From assembly GCA_001898405.1 (NCBI GenBank), contig MKTW01000017.1:124001-188000 (forward strand): a stretch of 64,000 bases of DNA. The letters are read 5' to 3'. Made by a program: the position numbers and the translations under genes. The stretch is from Sphingobacteriales bacterium 44-61. GTDB taxonomy: Bacteria; Bacteroidota; Bacteroidia; Chitinophagales; Chitinophagaceae. Every line of letters starts with the position of its first letter. The first letter of the stretch is position 1. The notes beneath the pieces are model-generated. The model saw only the letters and a list, made by a program, of their open reading frames with translations, searched no databases and was not told the origin of the DNA. Shown here piece by piece: positions 55,418-64,000 of this stretch.

Positions 55418-58400
55418 CTACTCGGAACTAATAACAGTTAGACGAATATTCGCTCGTTCTTTAATATACGATTCAACAACTCCTAATAGCGTTAGTTGGT
55501 CAATAGAAGCAGTGGATGCTGACAAACCGGGTTGAATAATAAAGATCTCAAATTCAACTGGAAATTTTCTCCTTGCCCAATCTTTGAGTTGTATTAGCTT
55601 CTCTTTTGTTCCGAGTTCTATTCTGGAGCATTGTTTACCCTTTCGTTTTTTTATTTCTCTACGCATTAAATGCCCAAAAAATTCCTTCGAGTCTTTGAAT
55701 ACCCAATTTACAGATTTCATTGCTTGGCCGCATACTTCATAAAGATTATCAATTCGTGTGTTTGCCTTGCCCCCTTTACCATATTTTAAATGGTAAAGCT
55801 GAATGTTGATCTTTTCCTCATCAGCTCTAATAGTTATTATATCTGCTATTTCTCCACTATAATCATCATCATAGATAATGTCGAAATCAGCCTGTTTGAG
55901 CTCTTGAATAATATGATACTGAATCGAGTCTGTTATTTTCGGCTCAATTCCTTGGGCTTCTTTCGAAATATCGACTCCCGGCCATTTCCTTCCAATAATT
56001 TGATCTTTGGGGTAATGTTTGATTAATTGTTTTAATTGCACGTAGTCGTTCCCGCAGATAGATGACCCATCAACCAGCCAGAAGGTAGGTGGATATTCGT
56101 AAAAAAAGGTTTCGACAGCTATTTGTTTCTTACCTATCTGAACAAAATATGGTTTTGAAGGATTACCCAAAACCTCAACTTGAAAATCATTATAATCGTC
56201 TCTGTTGAATAATTTGATCCGTAGTTTCACCGTCTGATCAGGCGTTACCAAGTTGAAGTAATATTCCGGCGATTCTATTTCTACACCCAATTCAATGTCG
56301 ATATTAAATATTTCACAATTGGTATCAAGAAGGAATGTTATCCGTGTTTCTGGTTCAAGATAAACAAACTCGTTCCATTCAACCGCAAAAGGAATTGAAG
56401 CTGGCTTTGTCGATACAGAATTGGGTGTAAGTGTGTCTCTTAAAATGATATTGGGATCTATATCATCTCGAATGACTTTCTTTCCAACTGCATCACACCA
56501 CTCGGTGAGGTCGTGAATATCGGCTTTTGACCGGGACCATATACGCCCTTTATATGAACAACCAATTGAGACTTTTTTACCGTTTTCATACCCAGCGCCA
56601 AAAACAAAGGCTTTTTCTGCTTTTTCGGTTGAAGCCCGGTCCAAGGCTTTTTCAATGTCATGACCAGTTTTCATCGTAAAAGAGCTGTTTTTTCCAAGCC
56701 ATTCTTTTAATCCAACATTCTGGAGTTTAACCCTATTGATGCCGAAAAATGTTTTAAATACATCCAGCTTTTGAATTAATTGGCTATCCTCACCAATTAA
56801 CGCGTTAGCTAGTTCTCGATATGAACCAGTATTGTCGCTTGCATTGATGAAAAGCAAATTATTCTTGGTTTCCCAATAAACCACATATAGGTTCCAAACA
56901 ATGTCGTAGATATCTTTAGAATGTCCCCAGTCTATTCGCGCCTTCTTTCCCGTTATCACAATCAAAGCCTGTTTTTTTCTATTGATACTGTGAAATAGAT
57001 AATCAAGGTTTTCAATATCAGGGATGCCTTCCTCAAAATTGAGTGGAGCCCACGCATTAGTTTTGTTTTTATAAACAACAACACTTAATGCAGGTGTCAG
57101 GCTCTGGAATGGGATTTTGCTACTGTCCAAGTCTTCGAATCCATTCAAAAATTCATTGAAATCTATCTCTTGTGAAATTCTAGTTGTACTTACTCTTGGT
57201 AAGATGGAATTCCAATCGGCTCCCAGTGCATAAAAATCTTCTAATTCTGCTGTGACATCGCTGTCTCGCAAATTGACGACGATACTAGCCTCACCTAAAG
57301 AATTGTCAGCCTTTGTCCTGGTGAATCTCCCGGCTAATTGGAGCGTAATAGGGAGGCTTTTTCTTATATCATGAAATGCAGCAATCTTAAGATTTGGAAG
57401 GTCAAAACCCTCTCCCAACATATCTACACATACAACGATTCTGGATTCTCTGCTGATGATTTTTTGCTTTGATTCCGACCTCTCTTTCGAAGAAATACCT
57501 GTGTGAATGATTACAGGATTAAATTCGCTATACTGATTGTAGATTTTAAATACTTCGTTGGCTTTTCGCTGTGTGTTACATCTTGCCATTAAAATGTGAT
57601 CAAATTTCTTCTCAAGATCGCTTCGTAATTGCTCAATTGCTGCGATTGATATTACTTGATCTGCCTTTTCATTAGACCACTCGTTAACTTGGATAAGATT
57701 AATTTTTTTAAAATAGCCGTCTTCCTGCGCTTGTTTAAGGGAATAATTGAAGATAAAAGTTCCATCAATGCTTAATCCATCGTTTCTAAATGGTGTTGCC
57801 GTAAATTGTAAGACTTTAGTGGGCTTGCACAGGTTACGAAACGACTGCCAGGAAGGAGCCTTAACATGATGAGCTTCGTCAATAAAAAGATGACTTATTT
57901 TTTGAGCTAATAGACGTTGAATCTCGGGCGTTCCGGAAGATATAAGATCCATCGTCGTTATAATCACGTTACATTTATCAATAAATTGCTCAAGATCTTC
58001 AGATACTTTAAAATTTTCGTAAAGAATGCCGACAATAGGTTTATGAGCCTCACTTTCGACAATATTGAATTTTTTATCTTGAAGGTATCCCAACTCGATA
58101 AATTTGTCAGCTATTTGCTCCCGGAGTGGATCGGTCGGGACTGTTACCAAAAGCTTTTCGCATCGATTAGCAATTAGCGCAGAAAGCATCGTTTCGGTTT
58201 TACCGGTTCCAGTAGGCATTACCACAGTCCCTATTCCTTCGCCGACTTTCCAATGAGAAAGGATGTTATAAATTGCGGCAATTTGAGGCTTTCGAAGCCC
58301 CATAATATTTTGGGAAAGATCTTCTTCAACAAAATGAAATTTATTCCACCAGGATTGTCGAACAATTTCAGGATTAAAGGTGTCAATTCCGGGGAATTTT

Positions 58401-58798
58401 AACCATTTGTATTCAACGGAATTATCGGCCAACAATTTGAGAGTTGGTTTGACACTGGCTGTAAGAACTTTTGCATACGCAGGAATTTTCTTTCTTTTCG
58501 CCTCATGTATAATACAAAGAACTGATTCATCTTCTAATGTGACCAGCAGTTGTTCATTTTGTAATTCCATGGATTTTACCCTAACATGGGACGTATCCAT
58601 TACAAAATGATTAATTACATTTTTCCCAAACCTTTTTTGTTTCAAAAGTTTGGGGAGAGCAAAAAGTTTCATTGACAAGGCTTGTATATGTTCAGACATC
58701 GCGGTTGGTTGGTGGAGCGATGTCGCCTTTGAAATTAAGCATTTTTTAAGAAATACTAATAACTGGCGTGACACAATTAAACGTCCCCACCTTGTCAT
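55418..58798 (-). CDS. DEAD/DEAH superfamily 2 helicase with C-terminal nuclease-like region
   Basis: This protein is up to 1126 residues. Walker A PTGTGKTE (about 194), Walker B DEAH in FIDEAHH (about 309), FTATPFR (motif III) and QLAGRFTRT (motif VI) define an intact SF2 helicase. The segment near 985-1005 (EIADIITIR...IQLYHLKYG) resembles the D...xK core of a PD-(D/E)xK nuclease. Similar helicases with an attached nuclease occur in phage-defence and DNA-uptake-control systems. The ATG at 58798 overlaps the upstream stop (ATGA), so translation is coupled; a second candidate start at 58699 (MSEHIQALSM...) would remove 33 residues. Function is inferred. Confidence 0.85.
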   Translation of the reverse strand: MTRWGRLIVSRQLLVFLKKCLISKATSLHQPTAMSEHIQALSMKLFALPKLLKQKRFGKNVINHFVMDTSHVRVKSMELQNEQLLVTLEDESVLCIIHEAKRKKIPAYAKVLTASVKPTLKLLADNSVEYKWLKFPGIDTFNPEIVRQSWWNKFHFVEEDLSQNIMGLRKPQIAAIYNILSHWKVGEGIGTVVMPTGTGKTETMLSALIANRCEKLLVTVPTDPLREQIADKFIELGYLQDKKFNIVESEAHKPIVGILYENFKVSEDLEQFIDKCNVIITTMDLISSGTPEIQRLLAQKISHLFIDEAHHVKAPSWQSFRNLCKPTKVLQFTATPFRNDGLSIDGTFIFNYSLKQAQEDGYFKKINLIQVNEWSNEKADQVISIAAIEQLRSDLEKKFDHILMARCNTQRKANEVFKIYNQYSEFNPVIIHTGISSKERSESKQKIISRESRIVVCVDMLGEGFDLPNLKIAAFHDIRKSLPITLQLAGRFTRTKADNSLGEASIVVNLRDSDVTAELEDFYALGADWNSILPRVSTTRISQEIDFNEFLNGFEDLDSSKIPFQSLTPALSVVVYKNKTNAWAPLNFEEGIPDIENLDYLFHSINRKKQALIVITGKKARIDWGHSKDIYDIVWNLYVVYWETKNNLLFINASDNTGSYRELANALIGEDSQLIQKLDVFKTFFGINRVKLQNVGLKEWLGKNSSFTMKTGHDIEKALDRASTEKAEKAFVFGAGYENGKKVSIGCSYKGRIWSRSKADIHDLTEWCDAVGKKVIRDDIDPNIILRDTLTPNSVSTKPASIPFAVEWNEFVYLEPETRITFLLDTNCEIFNIDIELGVEIESPEYYFNLVTPDQTVKLRIKLFNRDDYNDFQVEVLGNPSKPYFVQIGKKQIAVETFFYEYPPTFWLVDGSSICGNDYVQLKQLIKHYPKDQIIGRKWPGVDISKEAQGIEPKITDSIQYHIIQELKQADFDIIYDDDYSGEIADIITIRADEEKINIQLYHLKYGKGGKANTRIDNLYEVCGQAMKSVNWVFKDSKEFFGHLMRREIKKRKGKQCSRIELGTKEKLIQLKDWARRKFPVEFEIFIIQPGLSASTASIDQLTLLGVVESYIKERANIRLTVISSE

Positions 58799-59520
58799 TT
58801 TTGCAATAGCCGGACTTCTATTTTTGCCAGAAATCGTGCGGCTTCTTCTAATCCCAACTCGTCCAGAAACTGATACGTTTCGATAAATCGATTTTGGAGT
58901 TCGGTCATCCTTCGTTCGGTCATCTTTGTGACCTTTGTTGAGGTGATTATAAGGTCGAGATTCTTTTTTATACTGCCTGAATCGACTCCAAAAACTTTTG
59001 TCAATAACTTCGAAATTCTATCGTCATTTCGGAGAATATCAATTCCATTTTTTTGGGCAAATACAAAGAAGAGAAGCGAAAGAGAAAAGTTTGATAATTG
59101 CGCTTGACGGCATTTTTCCAGTTGTTCGTTTTGCTTGCCTTCGTATGCCTCTTTTGCGTTTTCCAGGTGTGGAAGGTAGTGATAGAGAAAGTTAGGCTTA
59201 TAATGAAAGGCGGATAACACTACGTAGCTTATAAAGCTTGCGGCAAATAAGACTGCGGCCAGCCAGGTCGTTACAGGTAAATCGTCGGCGAGGCTAACAA
59301 TGATCAATGCTGTCGCCAGGATGCCCGCGAAGTGTAATGGAACGAGTCTTAACCAATACGAGGAAATCAACTTTTGTCTTGTAGCAGCGGTGCTCCACTG
59401 CGGATCTTCAGTTTGGTACCGTTTATGCAGGGAGGCAAATTTCGCGTGTACATACGCAGGCTGCACAGGCAGCTCGAAAGTCACAAAAGACTTTACCTTA
59501 CTCACTATATCTTTCATCAC
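58795..59520 (-). CDS. Two-helix membrane protein with RteC-like C-terminal region
   Basis: This 241-residue protein has a soluble N terminus (about 1-55), two close membrane helices (LVPLHFAGILATALIIVSL, WLAAVLFAASFISYVVLSAF) and a helical C terminus (about 110-241). The C-terminal pattern LLFFVFAQKNGIDILRNDD...FGVDSGSIKKNL...KMTERRMTELQNRFIE resembles the RteC domain common near Bacteroidetes integrative elements. RteC proteins regulate excision, but here the domain would be membrane-anchored. The gene is coupled to the helicase gene by a four-base overlap. Confidence 0.6.
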   Translation of the reverse strand: MMKDIVSKVKSFVTFELPVQPAYVHAKFASLHKRYQTEDPQWSTAATRQKLISSYWLRLVPLHFAGILATALIIVSLADDLPVTTWLAAVLFAASFISYVVLSAFHYKPNFLYHYLPHLENAKEAYEGKQNEQLEKCRQAQLSNFSLSLLFFVFAQKNGIDILRNDDRISKLLTKVFGVDSGSIKKNLDLIITSTKVTKMTERRMTELQNRFIETYQFLDELGLEEAARFLAKIEVRLLQK

Positions 59521-59565
59521 AAATCTGTTTCAATAAAGTTACGGCAAAACAGAAAAGAATTCACC

Positions 59566-59588
59566 ACCTCCACAAATTTGGTGGAGGT
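59566..59588. terminator. Hairpin upstream of the membrane-protein gene
   Basis: ACCTCCAC-AAATTTG-GTGGAGGT forms an 8-bp perfect stem about 45 bp before the 59520 start (minus strand). It may be an operator or a stop signal for plus-strand transcription. Confidence 0.4.
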
Positions 59589-59725
59589 TCTTAAAATAGA
59601 TTAACTGACCCCAAGAATCGGCTGAGAAAGGACGGAAATCCCGGGCAAAAAAAATCTCCGTAATTTTATAAGGACATGTTATCCCTGGTAAAGAGAAGGA
59701 AGAAAGGGGAGAGCAGATAAAAATA

Positions 59726-59749
59726 GTTCGACCAAAAGTTCGACCAAAA
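59726..59749 (+). repeat. Perfect tandem 12-bp repeat GTTCGACCAAAA
   Basis: Two exact head-to-tail copies (59726-59737 and 59738-59749). Almost identical to the pair before integrase 2 at 4058, but here placed on the other side of the att-like core. Candidate integrase arm sites. Confidence 0.7.
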
Positions 59750-59757
59750 AGAAAAGA

Positions 59758-59812
59758 CTGTTGAAATTCAACAGCCTTTGCAAATTTTAGTGATCCCGCT
59801 GGGATTCAAACC
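59758..59812. other. Hairpin plus att-like core next to integrase 3
   Basis: CTGTTGAA-A-TTCAACAG (59758-59774) is followed at 59790-59802 by GTGATCCCGCTGG, extended to ATTCAAACC at 59812. Read on the minus strand the segment is GGTTTGAATCCCAGCGGG followed by ATCAC, the T-loop and 3' acceptor side of a tRNA, then a terminator. No tRNA body follows, so it is an attachment-site fragment. The same 13-mer lies at 3918-3930. Confidence 0.6.
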
Positions 59813-59929
59813 ATCATTTTAAACTTTACCCTGCTTAATTTACCTTAACTATAACATTCTGTTTTTCAATATTTTGAAACATTTTATCTCTCTGGTAGAA
59901 ATTACTTTTACTCTGGCTGACGCATTTTT

Positions 59930-59952
59930 TATAGAGTAAATTATAGAGTAAA
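59930..59952 (+). repeat. Tandem TATAGAGTAAA repeat at the integrase 3 start
   Basis: TATAGAGTAAA occurs at 59930-59940 and 59942-59952 with a 12-bp period, ending against the ATG. An inverted piece TTTACTC lies nearby at about 59907. Possible second integrase or excisionase binding site. Confidence 0.45.
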
Positions 59953-61335
59953 ATGTTACTACCAATTAAGCCTGTATGCAAAAAGGCATTAAAGCGTAAA
60001 GATGGCACGAGCATCATTTTTATCCAGTATTGCCATTCCCTTGAAAAAAGGACATTGCTTAATTCCGGCATCTCAATTCCGCCAGAGTATTGGAATTTTA
60101 AAAAATTGTGTATTGCCAGCAATCTGCCGGAACCTTACGGAAATGCCGAATCTCTCAATGACCAACTTTTAAAAAGCATACGCATTGTCGAAGACATTGT
60201 GAAATTTACCCGAAAGAAGGATGATATTGATGTTCTGGCATTTTTAAAAACTACTTTTTCGCCAGGTTTTGATGTAGCCACATTAGAAGAAAAAGCCCAA
60301 GAGGAACAAGCAGCGATTACGGTCAACCTAGACGTGTTTTCCCAAATAGAGGAATATATCAAGAGCAAAAAAAAGAAGGTTTCCCCTAAAATGATTAATG
60401 TGTACAATAATATGCGAGATACGTTAAAATCGTTTGAGGAATACCGTAAAAAGCCCATCACTTTTGAATCCTTTGATATTAATTTCTACGAAGATTTTGT
60501 TGAATACATGACCTATGAGCATGTCCACAGGAGGAGAAAAAGGGAATTAGTAAAGGGGTTTAAGATCAGCACAATCGGAAAGACCATTAAGCAGCTCCGT
60601 ATATTCCTGAATAACCGCATACGCCGCAAAATTGTTCCGCCGATCAACTTAGAAGATTTCAAAGGGATGGACGAGGAATCAGATGCTATTTACCTGAATT
60701 GGGATGAAATATGCCGTGTCTACCAAACCGACCTGTCCAAATATCCGAACTTAGAAAAATACCGCGATCTTTTTATTTTCGGATGCTTAACCGGGCTTCG
60801 GTATTCCGACTTCTCGACTATTGAGCCTGAAGATGTGCGCAATAAGATGCTCTACAAAAAGCAGGAAAAGTCAGATCACCGGGTAGTCATTCCTCTAAGG
60901 GATGAAGCCAACTTTATATTTATTCGTAAGTTCCAAAGGAAAATTCCAAAAATAACTAACCCTGATTTTAACTATTACATAAAAGAAGTAGTCAAGATTT
61001 CGGGTATTACTGAATTAATAAAATTTTCCCATAAACAGGGGAATAAAGACATTGTAGAAGTTAGGCCTAAATATGCCTGGGTTACTTCCCATACCTGCCG
61101 CCGTTCGTTTTGCACCAACGAGTTTTTAGCAGGCACACCTGTTGAATTGATCATGAAGATCAGCGGACATAGAAATCTCCGTGATTTTTACCGCTACATC
61201 CGTATTACACCCGAAGAAGCAGGTTTAAAAATCAAAGAGCTTTGGGAACAAAGGGGTGATATGGGAATTGTTAACCGGCATCAAATTCAACAGGTTGCTA
61301 TCACGCATGAATCAAATAGCTATGTCATGCAGTGA
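59953..61335 (+). CDS. Tyrosine recombinase/integrase, copy 3
   Basis: This 460-residue integrase is of the same family as the copies at 2317 and 4083, and resembles copy 2 most. Catalytic residues are Arg in TGLRYSDF (about 281), HxxR in SHTCRRSF (about 378), His in SGHRN (about 405) and Tyr in FYRYIRI (about 412), so it should be active. It lies at the right end of the mobilization region, the expected place for the integrase of that element, with an att-like core 150 bp upstream. A 25-residue C-terminal tail exceeds that of copy 2. Confidence 0.93.
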   Translation: MLLPIKPVCKKALKRKDGTSIIFIQYCHSLEKRTLLNSGISIPPEYWNFKKLCIASNLPEPYGNAESLNDQLLKSIRIVEDIVKFTRKKDDIDVLAFLKTTFSPGFDVATLEEKAQEEQAAITVNLDVFSQIEEYIKSKKKKVSPKMINVYNNMRDTLKSFEEYRKKPITFESFDINFYEDFVEYMTYEHVHRRRKRELVKGFKISTIGKTIKQLRIFLNNRIRRKIVPPINLEDFKGMDEESDAIYLNWDEICRVYQTDLSKYPNLEKYRDLFIFGCLTGLRYSDFSTIEPEDVRNKMLYKKQEKSDHRVVIPLRDEANFIFIRKFQRKIPKITNPDFNYYIKEVVKISGITELIKFSHKQGNKDIVEVRPKYAWVTSHTCRRSFCTNEFLAGTPVELIMKISGHRNLRDFYRYIRITPEEAGLKIKELWEQRGDMGIVNRHQIQQVAITHESNSYVMQ

Positions 61336-62072
61336 AACGAATGAACAGGCAACATTCCGCCCCTGGCTACCTAAACAAAGGAATGCCCACAAGTGCTCCG
61401 CACAAATCATTCGCCACTGCTTCATTCATTTCCCTTAGCGACCAGCCATTAGGACTGCGGAGGTGAGAGAAAGTTTTGCTTAAAAAAATACTGCCCGGTA
61501 TGCTGCTGAAAAGAGAATTAGAAACCGGATATCCATCCCAAAGCTGATCAAGGGACTGATGAACAGGCGGAGATTTTTTTATGCAAACCCGCTAGGGCAA
61601 GCCGCAGTGCAGCGAAAGCGCAGACTTTCGTACACTCAGAGCAGGCCAATAAATTCGCGACAGGTAAAAGCGAATGAGCGGCTAAAAAGCTGCATAGCGA
61701 TCAGGACGTACAAGTGAGTAACCTTTAGTTTAGCACTTTAGTAAATTGATGGATATTGATACTAGATAGGTGAACTATCATTGCGACAGGAGATCAGCTC
61801 CCGGGAGCGTATTAGACCTCCCTTTTTGTCATACAGCAGTAAATTAAAGAATGTATTGGAAACACATCCCTCTTTTAATCAATCCGTTGAAATATAGTTT
61901 CGGAGTGAGAAGAAGGGTGAACTACCGTTGCGTCCTGAACCAGGGTTCAATGGAGCGTTTCAAACTCTTTTTCAGCTTATAGGTTGCCTGGTCAATTTAG
62001 AATATTAGTCAGTAAGAACTATTAAAAGTCTTTGACAAAGGCAACTGTTTCTAAAACCATTAAACTTAAATC
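61336..62072. other. Relic-rich region between integrase 3 and the IS110 pseudogene
   Basis: No intact gene. A startless minus-strand open stretch (61367-61591) is listed separately. An imperfect direct repeat, GGTGAACTATCATTGCGAC (61769-61787) and GGTGAACTACCGTTGCGTC (from 61916), lies in the right part. GAACCAGGGTTC (61937-61948) is a perfect palindrome. Confidence 0.5.
61367..61591 (-). pseudogene. C-terminal fragment of an unidentified gene
   Basis: A 74-codon open stretch without a suitable start reads ...DQLWDGYPVSNSLFSSI...HLRSPNGWSLREMNEAVANDLCGALVGIPLFR and stops at 61367. The composition is protein-like, and other frames just upstream carry further coding-like fragments broken by stops. 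It is probably the end of a decayed gene of an earlier mobile element. No family was recognised. Confidence 0.4.
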
Positions 62073-63060
62073 ATGAAGATTACAAGCATTCTCGGAATTG
62101 ACGTACGAAGACAACACTGGATTGTTACTTGCACCTGGAGAAAAAACAATTGTAATCAGTACCTAACAACGAAAAGGGTTTTAAAGTGATTGGTAACTGG
62201 ATAAGAAAACATTGTAAGCCCAATTTAAAAGGAGTATTGGTAGTAATGGAATATACGGGCATTGATACGTACAACTTAGAAAAGTATTTATTCAAAAAAA
62301 ATTGCTTATGTCAAACGTCCGGCGTTGGACATTAAGAGGTCTCTTGGAATGATCAGGGTAAATCTGATAAAGCGGATGCAAGATTTATCAGCAAGTATGC
62401 TTGGATGAGAAAGGAAGAATTACTGCCAATGAAACCTGTTAATGGGAATTTGATTGCTTTGCACAATTCATGACCTATCGGGACAAGCTGGTTGTTGACA
62501 GAGCTGCCTATGAAGCAAGGATAAAGGAGCTGCGGGAACAGATGGGCAAGGATCTTCAAAACACAATAACCACTTCTACAGAAAATATGATTGGGATATT
62601 GAGCGGTGTGAGATCAAAAAGTTGGAAGCGGCTATTAAGGAACTGATAAATATAACTGATGATTTAAGTGCATCATACAAATTGGTTACAAGTGGTGGGT
62701 ATCGGTTTCGCAACTGCCGTCCATTTTATTATTTCCACTGAAAACTTCACAAGATTCTCTGATGTCAGAAAGATGATTTGTTACTGTGGTGTAGCACCTT
62801 TTAAACACGAATCAGGAACCAGCATTCGTGGTCGCTCAAAAGTAAGTCATCTGGCGAATAAGAAATTAAAGACATTACTGACCATGGCCGCTATCTTCGC
62901 GGTTCGCTTTGATCCCGAATTAAAGCTCAAGTATGAGCAGAAAGTAAGCGAAGGCAAACCCAAAATGAGTGTATTGAATATTATTCGTGCAAAACCGATA
63001 CAAAGAATATTTGCAGTCATTAAACGGCAGACCGTCTATGAACGAAGAATAGCTGCATGA
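62073..63060 (+). pseudogene. IS110-family transposase, decayed by several frameshifts
   Basis: The N terminus MKITSILGIDVRRQHWIV carries the first Asp of the IS110 DEDD domain. Later fragments in different frames give YTGIDTYNLEKYLF, ALDIKRSLGMIR, KSDKADARFISKYAW and YRDKLVVDRAAYEARIKELRE. The last 130 codons (62668-63060) are an intact transposase C terminus (VVGIGFATAVHF, FTRFSDVRKMICYCGVAPF, SGTSIRGRSKVSHLANKKLK). At least four frame changes are needed to join them, so it is inactive. Exact insertion ends were not found; IS110 elements usually lack inverted repeats. Confidence 0.85.
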
Positions 63061-63156
63061 TTGTTTGGTACAAGCTATATAATTTCTATTGGGCTTCGTT
63101 GCGTCGCAATCCTTTTATCGTTCGGTTCTATGAATTTGCCTTTTTTGTTTGACACC

Positions 63157-63843
63157 TTAATGAAGATTGATAAATACTTTTATGTAATAGTATGCAACAA
63201 ATAACAGAGCAAGGCCACTAATAATTTGAATGCCTTTTCTCAGCCAGGTTAGTTGGGCAAATTTGGTGACAGTACCGGCAAAAAGACTTACAATTAAGAA
63301 GGGTAATCCTCGTCCAATTCCAAATGCAAGACCGAGAATGAATCCGTATAGGGGCAGCCCCTTGGCGGCGGCGGCTGAAAAAAGCAGGAGCAGTGGCGCC
63401 GCAGATGTACCTAGACTAAATACCAAACCATACACAAATGATCCACTAATGCCTGGCTTTCTTAATGCTGCTAGTTTCGTCACTGATAGTCGCGGACCAT
63501 AAAACGCAAATCCGGCGGCAATAACTGAAATCAGTGCCATTGACAAAGCCCAATATTGTCCGAAGCTCTCAGTAAGAAAAACGCCGAGTTTTCCCGCTAT
63601 TGCACCTAAAACTGAAAGGCACAATACGATGCCTGTAAAAAAAGCAAGCGCCATCAGGAAACCACGATTTGATTTACTCTCGCTATTACTACTTACAAGC
63701 CCGGCTATCCCAAGCCCTACAGGTAGTGTACAGGGACAAACTCCTGTAGTGATTACGCCTGCTCCGGCAGCTATTAAAAGGCTTAACCCGGAACGTTCCG
63801 ATAAAGTTTGTCCGAATTCCTGGATGAATTGTTCTAAGCTCAT
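63157..63843 (-). CDS. CcdA/DsbD-like membrane transporter
   Basis: This 228-residue protein has about six hydrophobic helices. TTGVCPCTLPVGLGIAGL near the N terminus (about 30-50) carries the Cys-Pro pair typical of CcdA/DsbD-type transmembrane electron carriers, and FGIGRGLPFLIVSL is a second conserved-looking segment. Such proteins pass electrons or help move metals across the inner membrane. Its ATG overlaps the stop of the upstream HMA gene (ATGA), so the two form a coupled metal-handling pair, perhaps mercury- or copper-related. Confidence 0.75.
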   Translation of the reverse strand: MSLEQFIQEFGQTLSERSGLSLLIAAGAGVITTGVCPCTLPVGLGIAGLVSSNSESKSNRGFLMALAFFTGIVLCLSVLGAIAGKLGVFLTESFGQYWALSMALISVIAAGFAFYGPRLSVTKLAALRKPGISGSFVYGLVFSLGTSAAPLLLLFSAAAAKGLPLYGFILGLAFGIGRGLPFLIVSLFAGTVTKFAQLTWLRKGIQIISGLALLFVAYYYIKVFINLH

Positions 63844-64000
63844 TGCTTTACCTGTTGCGGTTTACCTGCTGTAAAGCCTCCTTTATTGACCGCTTGCTGA
63901 ATTTCTTCCGGCTTGATCAAGTTGGGGTAAAAAACTATGATAGCGTTTCTATTTTCGAGACTTACTTCCACTTCTTTTACACCATTCAAAGATTTAATAG
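63840..64000 (-). CDS. Heavy-metal-associated (HMA) domain protein, C-terminal part only
   Basis: The visible 52 codons read IKSLNGVKEVEVSLENRNAI, then IVFYPNLIKPEEIQQAVNKG and FTAGKPQQVKQ, the second half of a ferredoxin-like HMA fold. The metal-binding CxxC would lie upstream, beyond the window edge. It is translationally coupled to the CcdA-like gene. A MerP-like or CopZ-like metal chaperone is likely. Confidence 0.7.
   Translation of the reverse strand, partial: IKSLNGVKEVEVSLENRNAIIVFYPNLIKPEEIQQAVNKGGFTAGKPQQVKQ

Overview
The window looks like a chromosome segment of a Bacteroidota bacterium, most likely Chitinophagaceae. It carries a SusC/SusD pair, a hybrid two-component system, propeller-type sensor kinases, a LytTR regulator and Bacteroidetes-type mobilization genes. 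No rRNA, complete tRNA or CRISPR array was seen.

Layout. (1) 1-5.4 kb is an integration hot spot. It holds a window-truncated single-chain restriction-modification enzyme, a frameshifted small-protein relic, and two divergent tyrosine recombinases with attachment-site-like sequences between them. (2) 5.8-12.3 kb holds a propeller sensor kinase and LuxR-type regulator, then an operon of small lipoprotein and membrane proteins including a DUF4239 protein. (3) 12.4-19.7 kb, on the minus strand, holds an esterase, a class C beta-lactamase-like hydrolase and small envelope proteins, broken by a threefold 90-bp terminator repeat and a 545-bp inverted-repeat element. (4) 20-25.9 kb is a two-gene operon encoding a P47/TULIP-like protein and a 1339-residue multidomain protein; it is one of the two least explained gene groups here. 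(5) 26.6-49 kb is a polysaccharide utilization locus: hybrid regulator, GH20 hexosaminidase, TIM-barrel glycosidase-like protein, LytS/LytTR pair, SusC/SusD, a GH27/36-like enzyme and a six-hairpin glycosidase-like enzyme. (6) 49.2-61.3 kb is a mobile island: AbiEii-type toxin and partner, relaxase and accessory protein, primase, excisionase-like HTH protein, Ser/Thr kinase, helicase with a possible C-terminal nuclease domain, an RteC-like membrane protein and a third integrase. (7) 61.3-64 kb holds relics, a decayed IS110 transposase and a CcdA-like/HMA metal-transport pair.

The three integrases belong to one family. A 13-bp core, GTGATCCCGCTGG, lies beside the second and third in the same orientation about 56 kb apart, and both have tandem 12-bp RTTCGACCAAAA repeats nearby. 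This suggests stacked or nested islands at one tRNA-type target. The window also holds short mobile repeats, including a 276-bp element with 18-bp terminal inverted repeats and an exact 10-bp target duplication touching the stop codon of the hybrid regulator.
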